Shown: positions 49,364 to 58,796 of the stretch, piece by piece
Position numbering within the stretch: the first letter of the stretch is position 1
Layout of the letters: the number at the start of each line of letters is the position of its first letter
Assembly (NCBI RefSeq): GCF_900112175.1
Contig: NZ_FOYT01000001.1
Span: forward strand, 558,001-622,000
DNA from: Halogeometricum rufum
GTDB taxonomy: Archaea; Halobacteriota; Halobacteria; Halobacteriales; Haloferacaceae
DNA length: 64,000 bases
Direction: 5' to 3'
Notes under the pieces: model-generated
The model's input: the letters and a program-made list of their open reading frames with translations, nothing else
The model's database searches: none
What the model was told of the DNA's origin: nothing
Position numbers and translations under genes: made by a program

Positions 49364-52240
49364 ATGGAATACGACCCGCAGGAACTCGAAGAGCGCTGGC
49401 GGGAGCGGTGGGCCGAGACCGGCCGCTACGAGGCAGACCCCTCCGACGCCGCCGACGCCGACGAGGAGCCGACGTTCATCACCGTCCCGTACCCGTATCC
49501 CAGCGGTGGGATGCACATCGGTCACGCGCGGACGTACACCGTCCCCGACGTGTACGCCCGCTACCGACGCCAACAGGGCGACAACGTCCTCTTCCCCATC
49601 GCCTGGCACGTCACCGGGACGCCCATCATCGGTGCCGTCGAGCGCCTGAAGAAGGGCGAGGAGAAACAGCTCTCGGTCCTGCGCGACACGTACGACGTGC
49701 CCGAGGAGACGCTGACCGACCTCGAGACGCCGATGGGGTTCGCCCGCTACTTCGTCGAGGAACACTACAAGCGCGGGATGCAGTCGCTGGGGCTCTCTAT
49801 CGACTGGCGACGCGAGTTCACGACGAACGACGAGCGCTACTCGAAGTTCATCACGTGGCAGTACGAGACGCTGCGTGACCGCGGCCTGCTGGAGAAGGGC
49901 CTGCACCCCGTCAAGTACTGCACGAACGAGGAGCAACCGGTCACGACGCACGACTTGCTGGAGGGCGAGGAGGCGGAGTTCCAGGAGTACACGCTGGTCC
50001 GCTTCGGCCACGGCGACACCGTCGTCCCGATGGCGACGCTCCGCCCGGAGACGGTCCGCGGCGTGACGAACGCGTACATCGACCCAGAGGCCGACTACGT
50101 CTACGCCGACGTGGACGGCGAGCAGTGGTTCGTCTCCGCGGCGGCCGTCGAGAAACTGCAGTTGCAGGCGCACGACGTGACCGTCGAACGCCGCGTCCCC
50201 GGCACCGAACTGGTCGGCGAACGCGTCACCAACCCCGTCACGGGCGACGAGGTACTCGTCCTGCCCGCGGACTTCGTGGACGCCGAGAACGCCACCGGCG
50301 TCGTCATGTCCGTCCCGGCGCACTCGCCGGACGACTACGTCGCCCTGCAGGAGGCGAAGGCGGACGACGGCCGGATGCGTGAGTACGACATCGACCCCGC
50401 CGACGTCGAGGCCATCGAACCGGTCCCCATCCTCTCCGTCGAGGGCTACGGCGAGATACCGGCCAAGTCGGCCGTCGAAGAGGCCGGAATCACCTCCTCG
50501 GACGACCCCGCTCTGGAGAAGGTGACGAAGGACCTGTACAACAGGGAGTTCCACGCGGGGCACCTGAACGACGACTACGGCGAGTTCGCCGGCGAGTTGG
50601 TCGAGGACGTGCGGACGCGCTTCCGCGACGCCCACCGCGACGAGGGGGCGTTCGGGACGATGCAGGAGTTCTCCGAGGACGTCGTCTGCCGGTGCGGCGG
50701 CGACGTGGTCGTCGCCGAACAGGACACGTGGTTCCTGCGCTACAACGACGAGGCGTGGAAGGCGAAGGCCCACGACGTCGTCTCGCAGATGGAGGCCATC
50801 CCCGAGAACACCCGCGGCGAGTACGACCACACCATCGACTGGCTGAACGAGTGGCCGTGCATCCGCAACTACGGGCTGGGCACCCGCCTCCCGTGGGACG
50901 ACGACTTCGTCATCGAACCGCTGTCGGACTCCACCGTCTACATGGCCTACTACACCATCGCGCACCGCCTGCAGGACGTGCCGGTGGCGGACCTGGACCG
51001 CGAGTTCTTCGACGCGTTGTTCTACGGCGCGGACGCCGTCGAGGACGCCCCCGAACGCGCCCTCGAACTGCGCGAGGAGTGGGACTACTGGTACCCGGTG
51101 GACTACCGGTTCTCCGCGAACGACCTCATCTCGAACCACCTGACGTTCTACCTGTTCCACCACGCCGAACTGTTCGACCGGGACAACTGGCCGCAGGGCA
51201 TCGTCATCATGGGGATGGGCCTGCTGGAGGGCGAGAAGATGTCCTCCTCGAAGGGACACGTCGTCCTCCCCGGCGCGGCCATCGACGACTACGGCGCCGA
51301 CACCGTGCGCTTCTTCCTGCTCAACTCCGCGGAACCGTGGCAGGACTACGACTGGCGCGCCGAACAGGTCGAGTCCGTCCGGGACCAGTTAGAGCGCTTC
51401 TGGAACCGCGCCGACGAGATACTCGCGGCCGACGCGCCGGACGAACGCCCCGAACTCGAACAGGAGGACCGGTGGCTGCTGTCGAAACTGCAGTACACCG
51501 TCCGCGACGTCACCGAGGCGATGGAGTCCTCGGAGACTCGGACCGCCAGTCAGGCCGCCTTCTACAACTTCGAGGAGGAACTCCGCTGGTACCGCCGGCG
51601 GACGGACCTCGACCGCCCGGCCGCGAAGTGGACGCTCGAACGGGTGCTGGAGACGCGCCTGCGACTCCTCGCCCCGTTCGTCCCGTTCATGACGAACGAA
51701 CTGCACGAACGGCTGACCGGGACGCCCGCCGAGGACGCGCCGTGGCCCGAACCCGACGCGTCCTTCGAGAGCGCTGCCGTCGAGGCCAGTGAGTCGCAGA
51801 TAGAGCGGCTGACCGAGGACATCAAGGGTATCCAGCAGTCGCTGGCGAACGCCGAGGAGGACGTGCCCGAGGCCGACCCCGACCGCATCACCGTCACCGT
51901 CGCCGCCGCCTGGAAGCGCGACGTGCTCCGGACCGTCGTCGAGGAGGACGCGAATCAGGGGGCCGTGATGAGCAGCGTGATGCAGGACCCCGACCTGCGC
52001 GAACGCGGCAACGAGGTGAACGACCTCGTGCAGGAACTGGTCGAGTTCGTCCGCGGACGCGACGAGAGCGAGGTGGCCGCTCTCGCCGAACTCGACGAGT
52101 ACGCGACGTACGAGGCGGCGACCGACTTCCTCTCGCGGGAGTTCGACGCCGACGTCGAACTCGCTCTGGAGGGCGAGGACGCCGACGCGACGAAGCAGGC
52201 GATTCCGCTCCGCCCGGCCATCGAACTCGAAGCCGAGTGA
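49364..52240 (+). CDS. leuS: Leucyl-tRNA synthetase, archaeal type
   Basis: 958 aa. Class I signature HIGH at residues 51-54 and KMSSS near 626; the CP1 editing domain lies between (about 215-420), including the Thr-rich MATLRPETVRGVTN. The C-terminal section after about 800 includes the archaeal/eukaryotic-type anticodon and extension domains. Length is right for archaeal LeuRS. Only the ATG at 49364 gives the MEYDPQELEERW start. It charges tRNA-Leu in the cytoplasm. Confidence 0.97.
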   Translation: MEYDPQELEERWRERWAETGRYEADPSDAADADEEPTFITVPYPYPSGGMHIGHARTYTVPDVYARYRRQQGDNVLFPIAWHVTGTPIIGAVERLKKGEEKQLSVLRDTYDVPEETLTDLETPMGFARYFVEEHYKRGMQSLGLSIDWRREFTTNDERYSKFITWQYETLRDRGLLEKGLHPVKYCTNEEQPVTTHDLLEGEEAEFQEYTLVRFGHGDTVVPMATLRPETVRGVTNAYIDPEADYVYADVDGEQWFVSAAAVEKLQLQAHDVTVERRVPGTELVGERVTNPVTGDEVLVLPADFVDAENATGVVMSVPAHSPDDYVALQEAKADDGRMREYDIDPADVEAIEPVPILSVEGYGEIPAKSAVEEAGITSSDDPALEKVTKDLYNREFHAGHLNDDYGEFAGELVEDVRTRFRDAHRDEGAFGTMQEFSEDVVCRCGGDVVVAEQDTWFLRYNDEAWKAKAHDVVSQMEAIPENTRGEYDHTIDWLNEWPCIRNYGLGTRLPWDDDFVIEPLSDSTVYMAYYTIAHRLQDVPVADLDREFFDALFYGADAVEDAPERALELREEWDYWYPVDYRFSANDLISNHLTFYLFHHAELFDRDNWPQGIVIMGMGLLEGEKMSSSKGHVVLPGAAIDDYGADTVRFFLLNSAEPWQDYDWRAEQVESVRDQLERFWNRADEILAADAPDERPELEQEDRWLLSKLQYTVRDVTEAMESSETRTASQAAFYNFEEELRWYRRRTDLDRPAAKWTLERVLETRLRLLAPFVPFMTNELHERLTGTPAEDAPWPEPDASFESAAVEASESQIERLTEDIKGIQQSLANAEEDVPEADPDRITVTVAAAWKRDVLRTVVEEDANQGAVMSSVMQDPDLRERGNEVNDLVQELVEFVRGRDESEVAALAELDEYATYEAATDFLSREFDADVELALEGEDADATKQAIPLRPAIELEAE

Positions 52241-52438
52241 GCGACTCGCGGATTCGGCCTCTTTCCCCCGTGCCGCGCTGTTTCAGCGTTGATAATCTCG
52301 CGGCGTAGCGGTTCGCTGACGCCGATTGCTACTCTGCCAGACGTGTCTCTGGCGCGTCGTACACACGGTTCTCGTTCGATCGCTATCACTTCCGACTAGT
52401 TACCTAGATTGATACTGACACGCAAACGAACGTCTGGC

Positions 52439-52573
52439 ATGCATTGTTCGGAGTGCGACGTCGAGATGCACCGGGTCGACTCGCGACGCGGGTCCGACTG
52501 CGAAGACCACACCACGTTCGAGTGTCCCGAGTGTGGCGACCGGTCCCAGCGAACGCGGTGGCGCCCGCTCTGA
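52439..52573 (+). CDS. Tiny zinc-binding protein with two CxxC, 44 aa
   Basis: MHCSECDVEMHRVDSRRGSD begins the frame; the second half is CEDHTTFECPECGDRSQRTR and ends WRPL. CSEC and CPEC are separated by 22 residues and should form one zinc ribbon, with Cys21 as an extra. Small CxxC proteins of this type are numerous in haloarchaea and influence swarming, biofilm and stress traits in Haloferax. I do not assign this one to a numbered family. The preceding AT-rich stretch (about 52390-52420) could hold its promoter. Confidence 0.6.
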   Translation: MHCSECDVEMHRVDSRRGSDCEDHTTFECPECGDRSQRTRWRPL

Positions 52574-52631
52574 GCAGCAGACGCTGCGAACGTCACGAAC
52601 TGCTAATGCCGACGCGCACGTACTGGTAGTC

Positions 52632-52853
52632 ATGGCAGAAGAAGACTCTCCGAGTGCGCTCCGACAGGTCTACAGAACGGTCACGCCCGGCTACAAGTCC
52701 CACCCCGACGCGGAGATGAACTCCGTCGGCTGGGTGATCTTTCTCGTCATGGTCGCCGTGATGCTCCCGCTCTTGCCGTTCCTCGTCGCCGTCTGGGTCG
52801 TGACGAAACTCATCGACTACGTCTCCCGCGGCGGCGGCCGGACGGAGACGTGA
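52632..52853 (+). CDS. Small membrane protein (DUF7535-like), 73 aa
   Basis: A 30-residue polar leader (VYRTVTPGYKSHPDAEMNSV) is followed by one long hydrophobic helix (about 33-58: VIFLVMVAVMLPLLPFLVAV) and a short tail with DYVSRGGGR. I recall similar haloarchaeal proteins under DUF7535, without certainty about the number. Function unknown. It converges with the alanine dehydrogenase gene. Confidence 0.6.
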   Translation: MAEEDSPSALRQVYRTVTPGYKSHPDAEMNSVGWVIFLVMVAVMLPLLPFLVAVWVVTKLIDYVSRGGGRTET

Positions 52854-52857
52854 GTTC

Positions 52858-53859
52858 TCAGTTCCCGCGGCCGGCGAGTCCCAGCAGGTCGAACTCGTAG
52901 CCGTTGTCGTTCTCCCGGGCGTGTTCGTAGACGATGTGCGCGGCGGCGACGTCCTGAATCGCCAGTCCCGTGGAGTCGAACACGGTGATGCCGTCCTCGT
53001 CGGTGCGGCCCTCCCTGTCGCCGACGACTATCTCGCCGATTGCGCCGTAGATGTCGTCGTCCGAGAGGACGCCCGCGTTGTAGGGGACGTTTATCTCGCC
53101 CGAGTGGGTCGTCTGCTCGTGGTCGTCGATGACGAGTTTGGCGTCCAGCAGTATCTCGTCGGCGAGTTCGTGCTTCCCCTCGGCGTCCGCACCCATCGCG
53201 TTGACGTGCGTGTGGTCGCCGACGGCGTCGCGGGAGACGACGGGGTCCTCGACGGGCGTCACCGTCGAGAGGACGTCGCAGGAGGCGGCCTCCTCGATCG
53301 ACCCCGCGCGGACGTCGAACTCGTCTTCGAACGCGTCGATGAAGCGCGCGACGCGTTCCTCGTCGAGGTCCGAGACGACGACTTCCTCGATGTCGCGCAC
53401 GGTGGCGATGGCCTCCAACTGCGTGTACGACTGGACGCCCGCGCCGACGATGCCCAGCGAACTGGCGTCCGCGACGGCGAGGTGGTCGGTGGCGACGGCG
53501 GCGGCCGCCCCCGTCCGCTTCATCGTCAGTTCGGTGCCGTCCATGACCGCGAGGGGGAACGCCGTCTCAGGCGAGGAGTACACCATCGTCCCCATCACGG
53601 TGGGGAGGTCGAACTGCTCCTCGTTGTCGGGGTGGACGTTCACCCACTTGATGCCCGCGGCGTCCCAGTCGCCGGCGTCCATGTAGGCGGGCATCGACCG
53701 GAAGTCGCCGTTGTACTGCGGCAGGTCGATGTACGACTTCGGCGGCATCTGGGCGTCGCCGCGTTCGAAGGCCGCGAACGCCTCCTTGACGGCGGGGACG
53801 AGTTCCGCCATGTTCGCGTTCTCGTGAACGTCCTCGCTGTTCAAGAGCAGTGTTTGCAT
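52858..53859 (-). CDS. Ornithine cyclodeaminase/alanine dehydrogenase family enzyme
   Basis: 333 aa. Family features: RSMPAYMDAGDWDAAGIKWVN (Lys in GIKWVN binds the substrate carboxylate), TGAAAAVATDHLA and the NAD(P) fold IVGAGVQSYTQLEAI. The archaeal alanine dehydrogenase of Archaeoglobus belongs here, which makes reversible Ala/pyruvate conversion the most likely role. Ornithine cyclodeaminase or pyrroline reductase activities cannot be excluded. The ATG at 53859 starts MQTLLLNSEDV, a normal start. Confidence 0.82.
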   Translation of the reverse strand: MQTLLLNSEDVHENANMAELVPAVKEAFAAFERGDAQMPPKSYIDLPQYNGDFRSMPAYMDAGDWDAAGIKWVNVHPDNEEQFDLPTVMGTMVYSSPETAFPLAVMDGTELTMKRTGAAAAVATDHLAVADASSLGIVGAGVQSYTQLEAIATVRDIEEVVVSDLDEERVARFIDAFEDEFDVRAGSIEEAASCDVLSTVTPVEDPVVSRDAVGDHTHVNAMGADAEGKHELADEILLDAKLVIDDHEQTTHSGEINVPYNAGVLSDDDIYGAIGEIVVGDREGRTDEDGITVFDSTGLAIQDVAAAHIVYEHARENDNGYEFDLLGLAGRGN

Positions 53860-54268
53860 CTTGCGTCACGTTTCTGCGGACCGTTACTTAGTTCATGCTA
53901 ATCCGACCTAACTGCCATCGAACGGATTATTTTCGAATCGAGTTCGCTTTCGGCACCGCATCTCGAACTCTTCTCGGGCTAGACGCAGTTCGTTGCAGCG
54001 ACGGTGCGTACCGCGAGACGCGTCGCTGGCGGGCGCGGCGTCGAAAGAAAGTCGGGTTCGGCGTGAAGCCGACGGTTTCGCGACGATTCAGGCTGGGGTC
54101 GTTGGGGCGTACGGGTCCGGCGTCCGAAGGGGCTCGCGGGTCACGTTCGTTCCCCGCTCGCCTGTCGAGGCGGGTTTCCGCTCCCTTCGGTCGCGTTTTC
54201 CCGCCTCGCTCACATCGGCTGCGTCAGGCGGTGCCTGACGGCCTCTGGAAATCTGTCTCCGACAGATT
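53860..54268. other. 409-bp intergenic region with structured elements
   Basis: No gene is supported here. The first part (about 53875-53945) is AT-richer and probably contains the alanine dehydrogenase promoter. The second half contains the 43-bp element at 54166-54208 and hairpins at 54222-54240 and 54249-54269. An open reading frame that runs through it is antisense to the thermosome gene and not credible. Confidence 0.6.
54166..54208. repeat. 43-bp structured element, copy B
   Basis: CGAGGCGGG at 54166-54174 is the exact inverted complement of CCCGCCTCG at 54200-54208, around a GCTCCCTTCGGTCGCG core. It is the same length as the element at 23187-23229 and identical at 37 of 43 positions. 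Among the six differences, 7/37 and 19/25 keep pairing (A-T to G-C; G-C to C-G). Confidence 0.65.

Positions 54269-54269
<1 letters not shown>
54222..54269 (-). terminator. Two triloop hairpins just after the thermosome gene
   Basis: CGTCAGGC-GGT-GCCTGACG (54222-54240) and AAATCTGTC-TCC-GACAGATTT (54249-54269) are perfect inverted repeats with 3-nt loops. The second touches the thermosome stop codon. The stem with AAA/TTT ends could give a U-rich transcript end, so a termination or processing role is plausible. Confidence 0.5.
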
Positions 54270-55939
<1,670 letters not shown>

Positions 55940-55964
55940 AGTCACCGCAGGATTGTTTGTGATT

Positions 55965-55975
55965 CTATATAAAAG
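55965..55975 (-). promoter_or_regulatory. TATA box of thermosome gene
   Basis: CTTTTATATAG on the minus strand, the strongest TATA-like sequence in the window, centred about 31 bp upstream of ATG 55939. Predicts a very short leader. Thermosome promoters in haloarchaea are heat inducible. Confidence 0.65.
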
Positions 55976-56265
55976 CTACGTTCGAGAACGTCGTGTGGCG
56001 TGTCACCACGATTCACGACCCCGCCCCCGAAGTCGGCGACGTGTCGCGTTTCTGCCGCCGTTCGTCCGCGCGCACGCCGTCGCCTCCGCGACCGAACTGA
56101 AGCGAGTAGCGCCTCCCTTTATATACTCAGCGTCGCAGCCGGCGGGTGGCACCACGTCACCGAACGCGGCGTCGCCACTCCGGGTCGGGCGAGAGCGAGT
56201 GGACGCGGCGTCGTCACTGGCGGGTGAACCTTCGAAGAATGGAACGGTGACGACCGGCCGGCCGA
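55976..56265. other. 290-bp intergenic region with an unassigned TATA-like motif
   Basis: No gene supported. CTTTATATACTC near 56115-56126 is another good TATA-like sequence whose downstream gene, on either strand, is not obvious. It may be a distal thermosome promoter or the start of a small RNA. Confidence 0.4.
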
Positions 56266-56445
56266 CTACTCGTCGTCCGGCAGTTCGTCCGCGAGGAACT
56301 CTGACCGGCGAGTCCGTTCAGACTCGAACGACGGGAGTTCTTCGTCGGCCTCTAGCGCCTCTATCTCCTCCGAGTAGAGACTCTCCTGGAGTTGGCTCCG
56401 CTTGTTCCGACCTTTCCGCTCCCGGCCGTTCTTAGTGTCTGGCAT
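56266..56445 (-). CDS. Small conserved haloarchaeal protein, 59 aa
   Basis: PDTKNGRERKGRNKRSQLQE gives a basic N-terminal part, and ALEADEELPSFESERTRRSE plus FLADELPDDE an acidic helical tail. No family recognised. The split charge is typical of small RNA- or DNA-associated adaptors, but nothing specific can be said. ATG 56445 was preferred to an upstream start that would add nine unrelated residues. Confidence 0.55.
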   Translation of the reverse strand: MPDTKNGRERKGRNKRSQLQESLYSEEIEALEADEELPSFESERTRRSEFLADELPDDE

Positions 56446-56578
56446 TGTCAACCGTGGGTACACGCGACACACTCATGAATCTTTGGGAGGATGTCACACG
56501 GTGAATAAACCGCTTCGGCGGCGCTGTGGAGGCGAACTACTCCGGTGGTGGCTGGCGGCAGGCGGGTGCGGTCGGAAC

Positions 56579-56968
56579 CTATTCGTCGTACGCGTGCGCT
56601 TCGAGCGTCTCCATCGAGACGGAATCCAGCACCGCCTCGTTCGTCGCTTCGAGGACGACGGGCGGGACGGTGGTCTCCGGCAGGCGTTCGCTCCGCGTGG
56701 CTTCGAGCGCTTCGGTCCACCGCCCCAGGCAGAGACACCAGCGGTCGCCCGGTTCGAGGCCGGGGAACCGCAACGTCGGGCGCGGCGTCACGAGGTCGTT
56801 CCCCCGCCGTTTGCTGAACGCCAGAAACTCCTCGGTCATCACCGCACAGAGTTCGTGTCGCCCCGGGTCGTCGGGGTGGGTTCCGCAACAGCCGTCGCGC
56901 TCGAACCCGGTCGTCGGGTCGGTGCTACAGGGAGCGAGTTCCTCGCCGAGAACGTTCCGTTCGGACAT
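56579..56968 (-). CDS. DUF2237 family protein
   Basis: 129 aa. NVLGEELAPCSTDPTTGFERDGCC, HELCAVMTEEFLAFSKRRGNDL and FPGLEPGDRWCLCLGRW are the conserved DUF2237 blocks, a family found in bacteria, plants and halophiles with no known activity. Several conserved Cys suggest metal binding or redox function. The start at 56968 begins MSERNVLG, matching the family. Confidence 0.85.
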   Translation of the reverse strand: MSERNVLGEELAPCSTDPTTGFERDGCCGTHPDDPGRHELCAVMTEEFLAFSKRRGNDLVTPRPTLRFPGLEPGDRWCLCLGRWTEALEATRSERLPETTVPPVVLEATNEAVLDSVSMETLEAHAYDE

Positions 56969-57040
56969 ATCGGCACGATAGGGCCGTGCGAACAAAAGGC
57001 CCGTCGTGCGGGTATCGCTCCGCCGCCGCGGTTCGTTCGG

Positions 57041-57098
57041 CTGCGAGACACCTCGCTGGAGGTGTGAAATCGGAGACTCCCGGGACAGAGACTCGAAC
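57041..57098. repeat. Degenerate tRNA-Ser 3'-end module, copy A
   Basis: CTGCGAGAC, CCTCGCTGGAG, GTGAA and CCGGGACAG follow in the same order and similar spacing as at 58291-58353 and 58441-58501. The tRNA part (GGGACAGAGACTCGAAC) has drifted from the intact T-arm. It lies in the 294-bp gap upstream of OsmC, where nothing else is seen. A relic of a duplicated tRNA flank is the best reading. Confidence 0.55.
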
Positions 57099-57262
57099 TC
57101 ACTCGGCTCTATCGCACCCCCCGCCGCTGGTAGTCTGCTGCGGCCCCGCGGAGTCCGGAGCGCACACTCACGGCCGAACGGGCGACGCGCGCTCCTCACT
57201 GCCTTCTCACTACCTGAGAACCTCCACCTGTGGTTACGTTCTCGCGAGTCCCCGTGGTAGGT

Positions 57263-57718
57263 ATGGGTTCAGAAACTCCACAACGACTCACCTTCGACGT
57301 CTCCGCGTCGGCGGAGTCCCCGACCCGGACCCGCGTATCGACCCGTGACTTCGAGTTCGTCGTCGACGAACCGGCGACGCTCGGGGGGAGCGACGAGGGA
57401 CCGAATCCCGTCGAGTACCTCCTCGGCGCACTCGCCGGCTGCATGAACGTCGTGGCCCACCAGGTCGCTCGCGAGATGGACCTGGACGTGCGTGACCTCG
57501 AAATCGAAATCGACGGTGACCTCGACCCCGCGAAGTTCATGGGCGAGAGCGACGAGTCGCGGGCCGGGTACCAGGAGGTCCGCGTCGACATCTCGGCCGA
57601 CGTGGACGCGACGGACGAGACGATTCAGACGTGGCTCTCGGCGGTCGAAGAACGATGTCCCGTCAGCGACAATCTGAGTCACGAGACGCCGCTCGCCGTC
57701 TCCTTCGAATCCCGCTGA
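57263..57718 (+). CDS. OsmC/Ohr-family peroxiredoxin-like protein
   Basis: 151 aa. The two reactive Cys of the OsmC/Ohr fold are Cys60 (GALAGCMNVVAHQV) and Cys132 (RCPVSDN). The order and spacing fit OsmC/YhfA-type proteins that reduce organic hydroperoxides in the cytoplasm. ATG 57263 is the obvious start after GGTAGGT. The gene is bracketed, with the UspA gene, by fragments of a tRNA-Ser 3' end. Confidence 0.88.
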   Translation: MGSETPQRLTFDVSASAESPTRTRVSTRDFEFVVDEPATLGGSDEGPNPVEYLLGALAGCMNVVAHQVAREMDLDVRDLEIEIDGDLDPAKFMGESDESRAGYQEVRVDISADVDATDETIQTWLSAVEERCPVSDNLSHETPLAVSFESR

Positions 57719-57811
57719 ACGAGTCGTCGGCATCGACTCGGACCTGTTCTGCCTTCTCTCCTACCGGCGGTGGTCCAGTATCCACCGAGTGCAACGGAGG
57801 CGGTGACCGGC

Positions 57812-58243
57812 TCACGCTCGAGCGACCAGAACAGAGACGGTCGCCGACTGAACCACGTCCTCCGTCGTGCTACCGAAGAGCCGCTCTGAGAGGGTCGAAT
57901 CCTCGCTCTCTCCGATCACGATCAGGTCGATTCCGTTCTCGTCGCTGTACTCCTGTATCGCGTCCTCCGGAAACCCTTCGAGAATGACCCGCTCTGCCGA
58001 AACACCGGCTTCGTCGACCATCTTCTCGGCCTGATTCAGCGCCTCTCTCGCCTCCTCGTCGAGGGTTTTCGTGAGGTCGTCCGCGATGTCACCAACACCG
58101 GATGCGGCCATCTCCGTCTCGACGTCGACGACGTGCAGGAGATGTACCGTGGCACCCGTCCCAGACGCAATCTCCACGCCCTGTTCCAGCGCGGTCGTGC
58201 TCGCAGCGGATCCGTCTGTCGGGATGAGGATATCGTGGTACAC
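57812..58243 (-). CDS. Universal stress protein with degenerate ATP loop
   Basis: 143 aa Usp domain starting YHDILIPTDGSAASTTALEQ. The region equivalent to G-2x-G-9x-GS reads GESEDSTLSERLFGST; the second Gly is missing, so ATP binding is doubtful, in contrast to the UspA at 28275-28691. A helical region with ESGVSAER-like pattern precedes it. It converges with OsmC over 93 bp. Confidence 0.85.
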   Translation of the reverse strand: MYHDILIPTDGSAASTTALEQGVEIASGTGATVHLLHVVDVETEMAASGVGDIADDLTKTLDEEAREALNQAEKMVDEAGVSAERVILEGFPEDAIQEYSDENGIDLIVIGESEDSTLSERLFGSTTEDVVQSATVSVLVARA

Positions 58244-58290
58244 GATTCTTTGCTACTGTTTGGACGATGAAAAAAGTGGCGTGGCTCGCT

Positions 58291-58353
58291 CTGCGACGAG
58301 ACGCCTCGCTGGAGAAGTGAAGTCAGTAGAACGCCGGGACAGGGATTTGAACC
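58291..58353. repeat. tRNA-Ser 3'-end module, copy B
   Basis: CTGCGACGAGACGCCTCGCT is followed by GGAG, GTGAAGTC and then a 22-nt stretch (58332-58353) identical to the last 22 nt of the tRNA-Ser gene at 58480-58560. The rest of the tRNA is absent, so this is a fragment, not a gene. Confidence 0.75.
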
Positions 58354-58401
58354 ACGGTCACTCTGCTCGCTTCGCTCGCGCCGTTCCCTGATTCAAATCC
58401 C
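58342..58401. repeat. Long inverted repeat made of tRNA T-arm sequence
   Basis: GGGATTTGAA (58342-58351) and TTCAAATCCC (58392-58401) pair perfectly; the loop region contains GCTCGCTTCGCTCGCG at 58365-58380, identical to the core of the 43-bp element at 23187-23229. The arms are inverted copies of the tRNA-Ser T-arm. Confidence 0.6.
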
Positions 58402-58479
58402 TTCGTCGTCGGTTACAGCGAACTCCCCGTCGTCCGCTCGGCGACGAGACGCCTCGCTGGAGGGTAGTTCGCAGAGAAA

Positions 58480-58560
58480 CGCCGGGACAGGGATTTGAAC
58501 CCTGGATCCCAAAGGGAACACGCTTTCCAGGCGTGCGCCTTACCACTCGGCCATCCCGGC
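58480..58560 (-). tRNA. tRNA-Ser (GGA)
   Basis: On the minus strand an 81-nt cloverleaf can be folded: acceptor GCCGGGA / TCCCGGC with discriminator G, D-arm, anticodon stem CACGC / GCGTG with loop CTGGAAA (anticodon GGA, reads UCC/UCU), a long variable arm (TTCCC-TTT-GGGA) as in class II tRNAs, and a T-arm CAGGG-TTCAAAT-CCCTG. No intron and no encoded CCA. The gene is preceded by short repeats of its own 3' end further downstream. Confidence 0.95.
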
Positions 58561-58588
58561 TCTAATCCGGACTACCCGGTTGACGTGT

Positions 58589-58795
58589 TTAAGTCCTTCC
58601 TTTCGCGGCGATGCGCTTCTCGGTGGCGTAGGACGCGGCACCGACGACCACACCGACCGCAACCGCGACGCCGAGGGCCGCCCCCACGTCGAGTCCGAGT
58701 GACCCGACGACGAGTCGGTAGCCCTGCACGAGGACGAGGAAGGCGAGTGCGCCGACCACGCCCCACAACGCCGCGGACCTGACGCGCGAGGGCAC
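58589..58795 (-). CDS. Small two-helix membrane protein, 68 aa
   Basis: GTG start 1 bp after the ridA stop, so translational coupling is likely. Two hydrophobic helices (about 8-30 and 35-56) are joined by GSLGLDVG; the C-terminus is basic (TEKRIAAKGRT). I do not recognise the family. Confidence 0.6.
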   Translation of the reverse strand: MPSRVRSAALWGVVGALAFLVLVQGYRLVVGSLGLDVGAALGVAVAVGVVVGAASYATEKRIAAKGRT

Positions 58796-58796
58796 G

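Noticed and set aside
57263-58243. Integrated virus or plasmid at the tRNA-Ser locus
   Set aside because: No integrase, replication or capsid gene is present; only repeat scars are seen, so an active element is not supported.
58332-58353. Second tRNA-Ser gene
   Set aside because: Only the 3' 22 nt match; no anticodon or D-arm follows, so it is a fragment.
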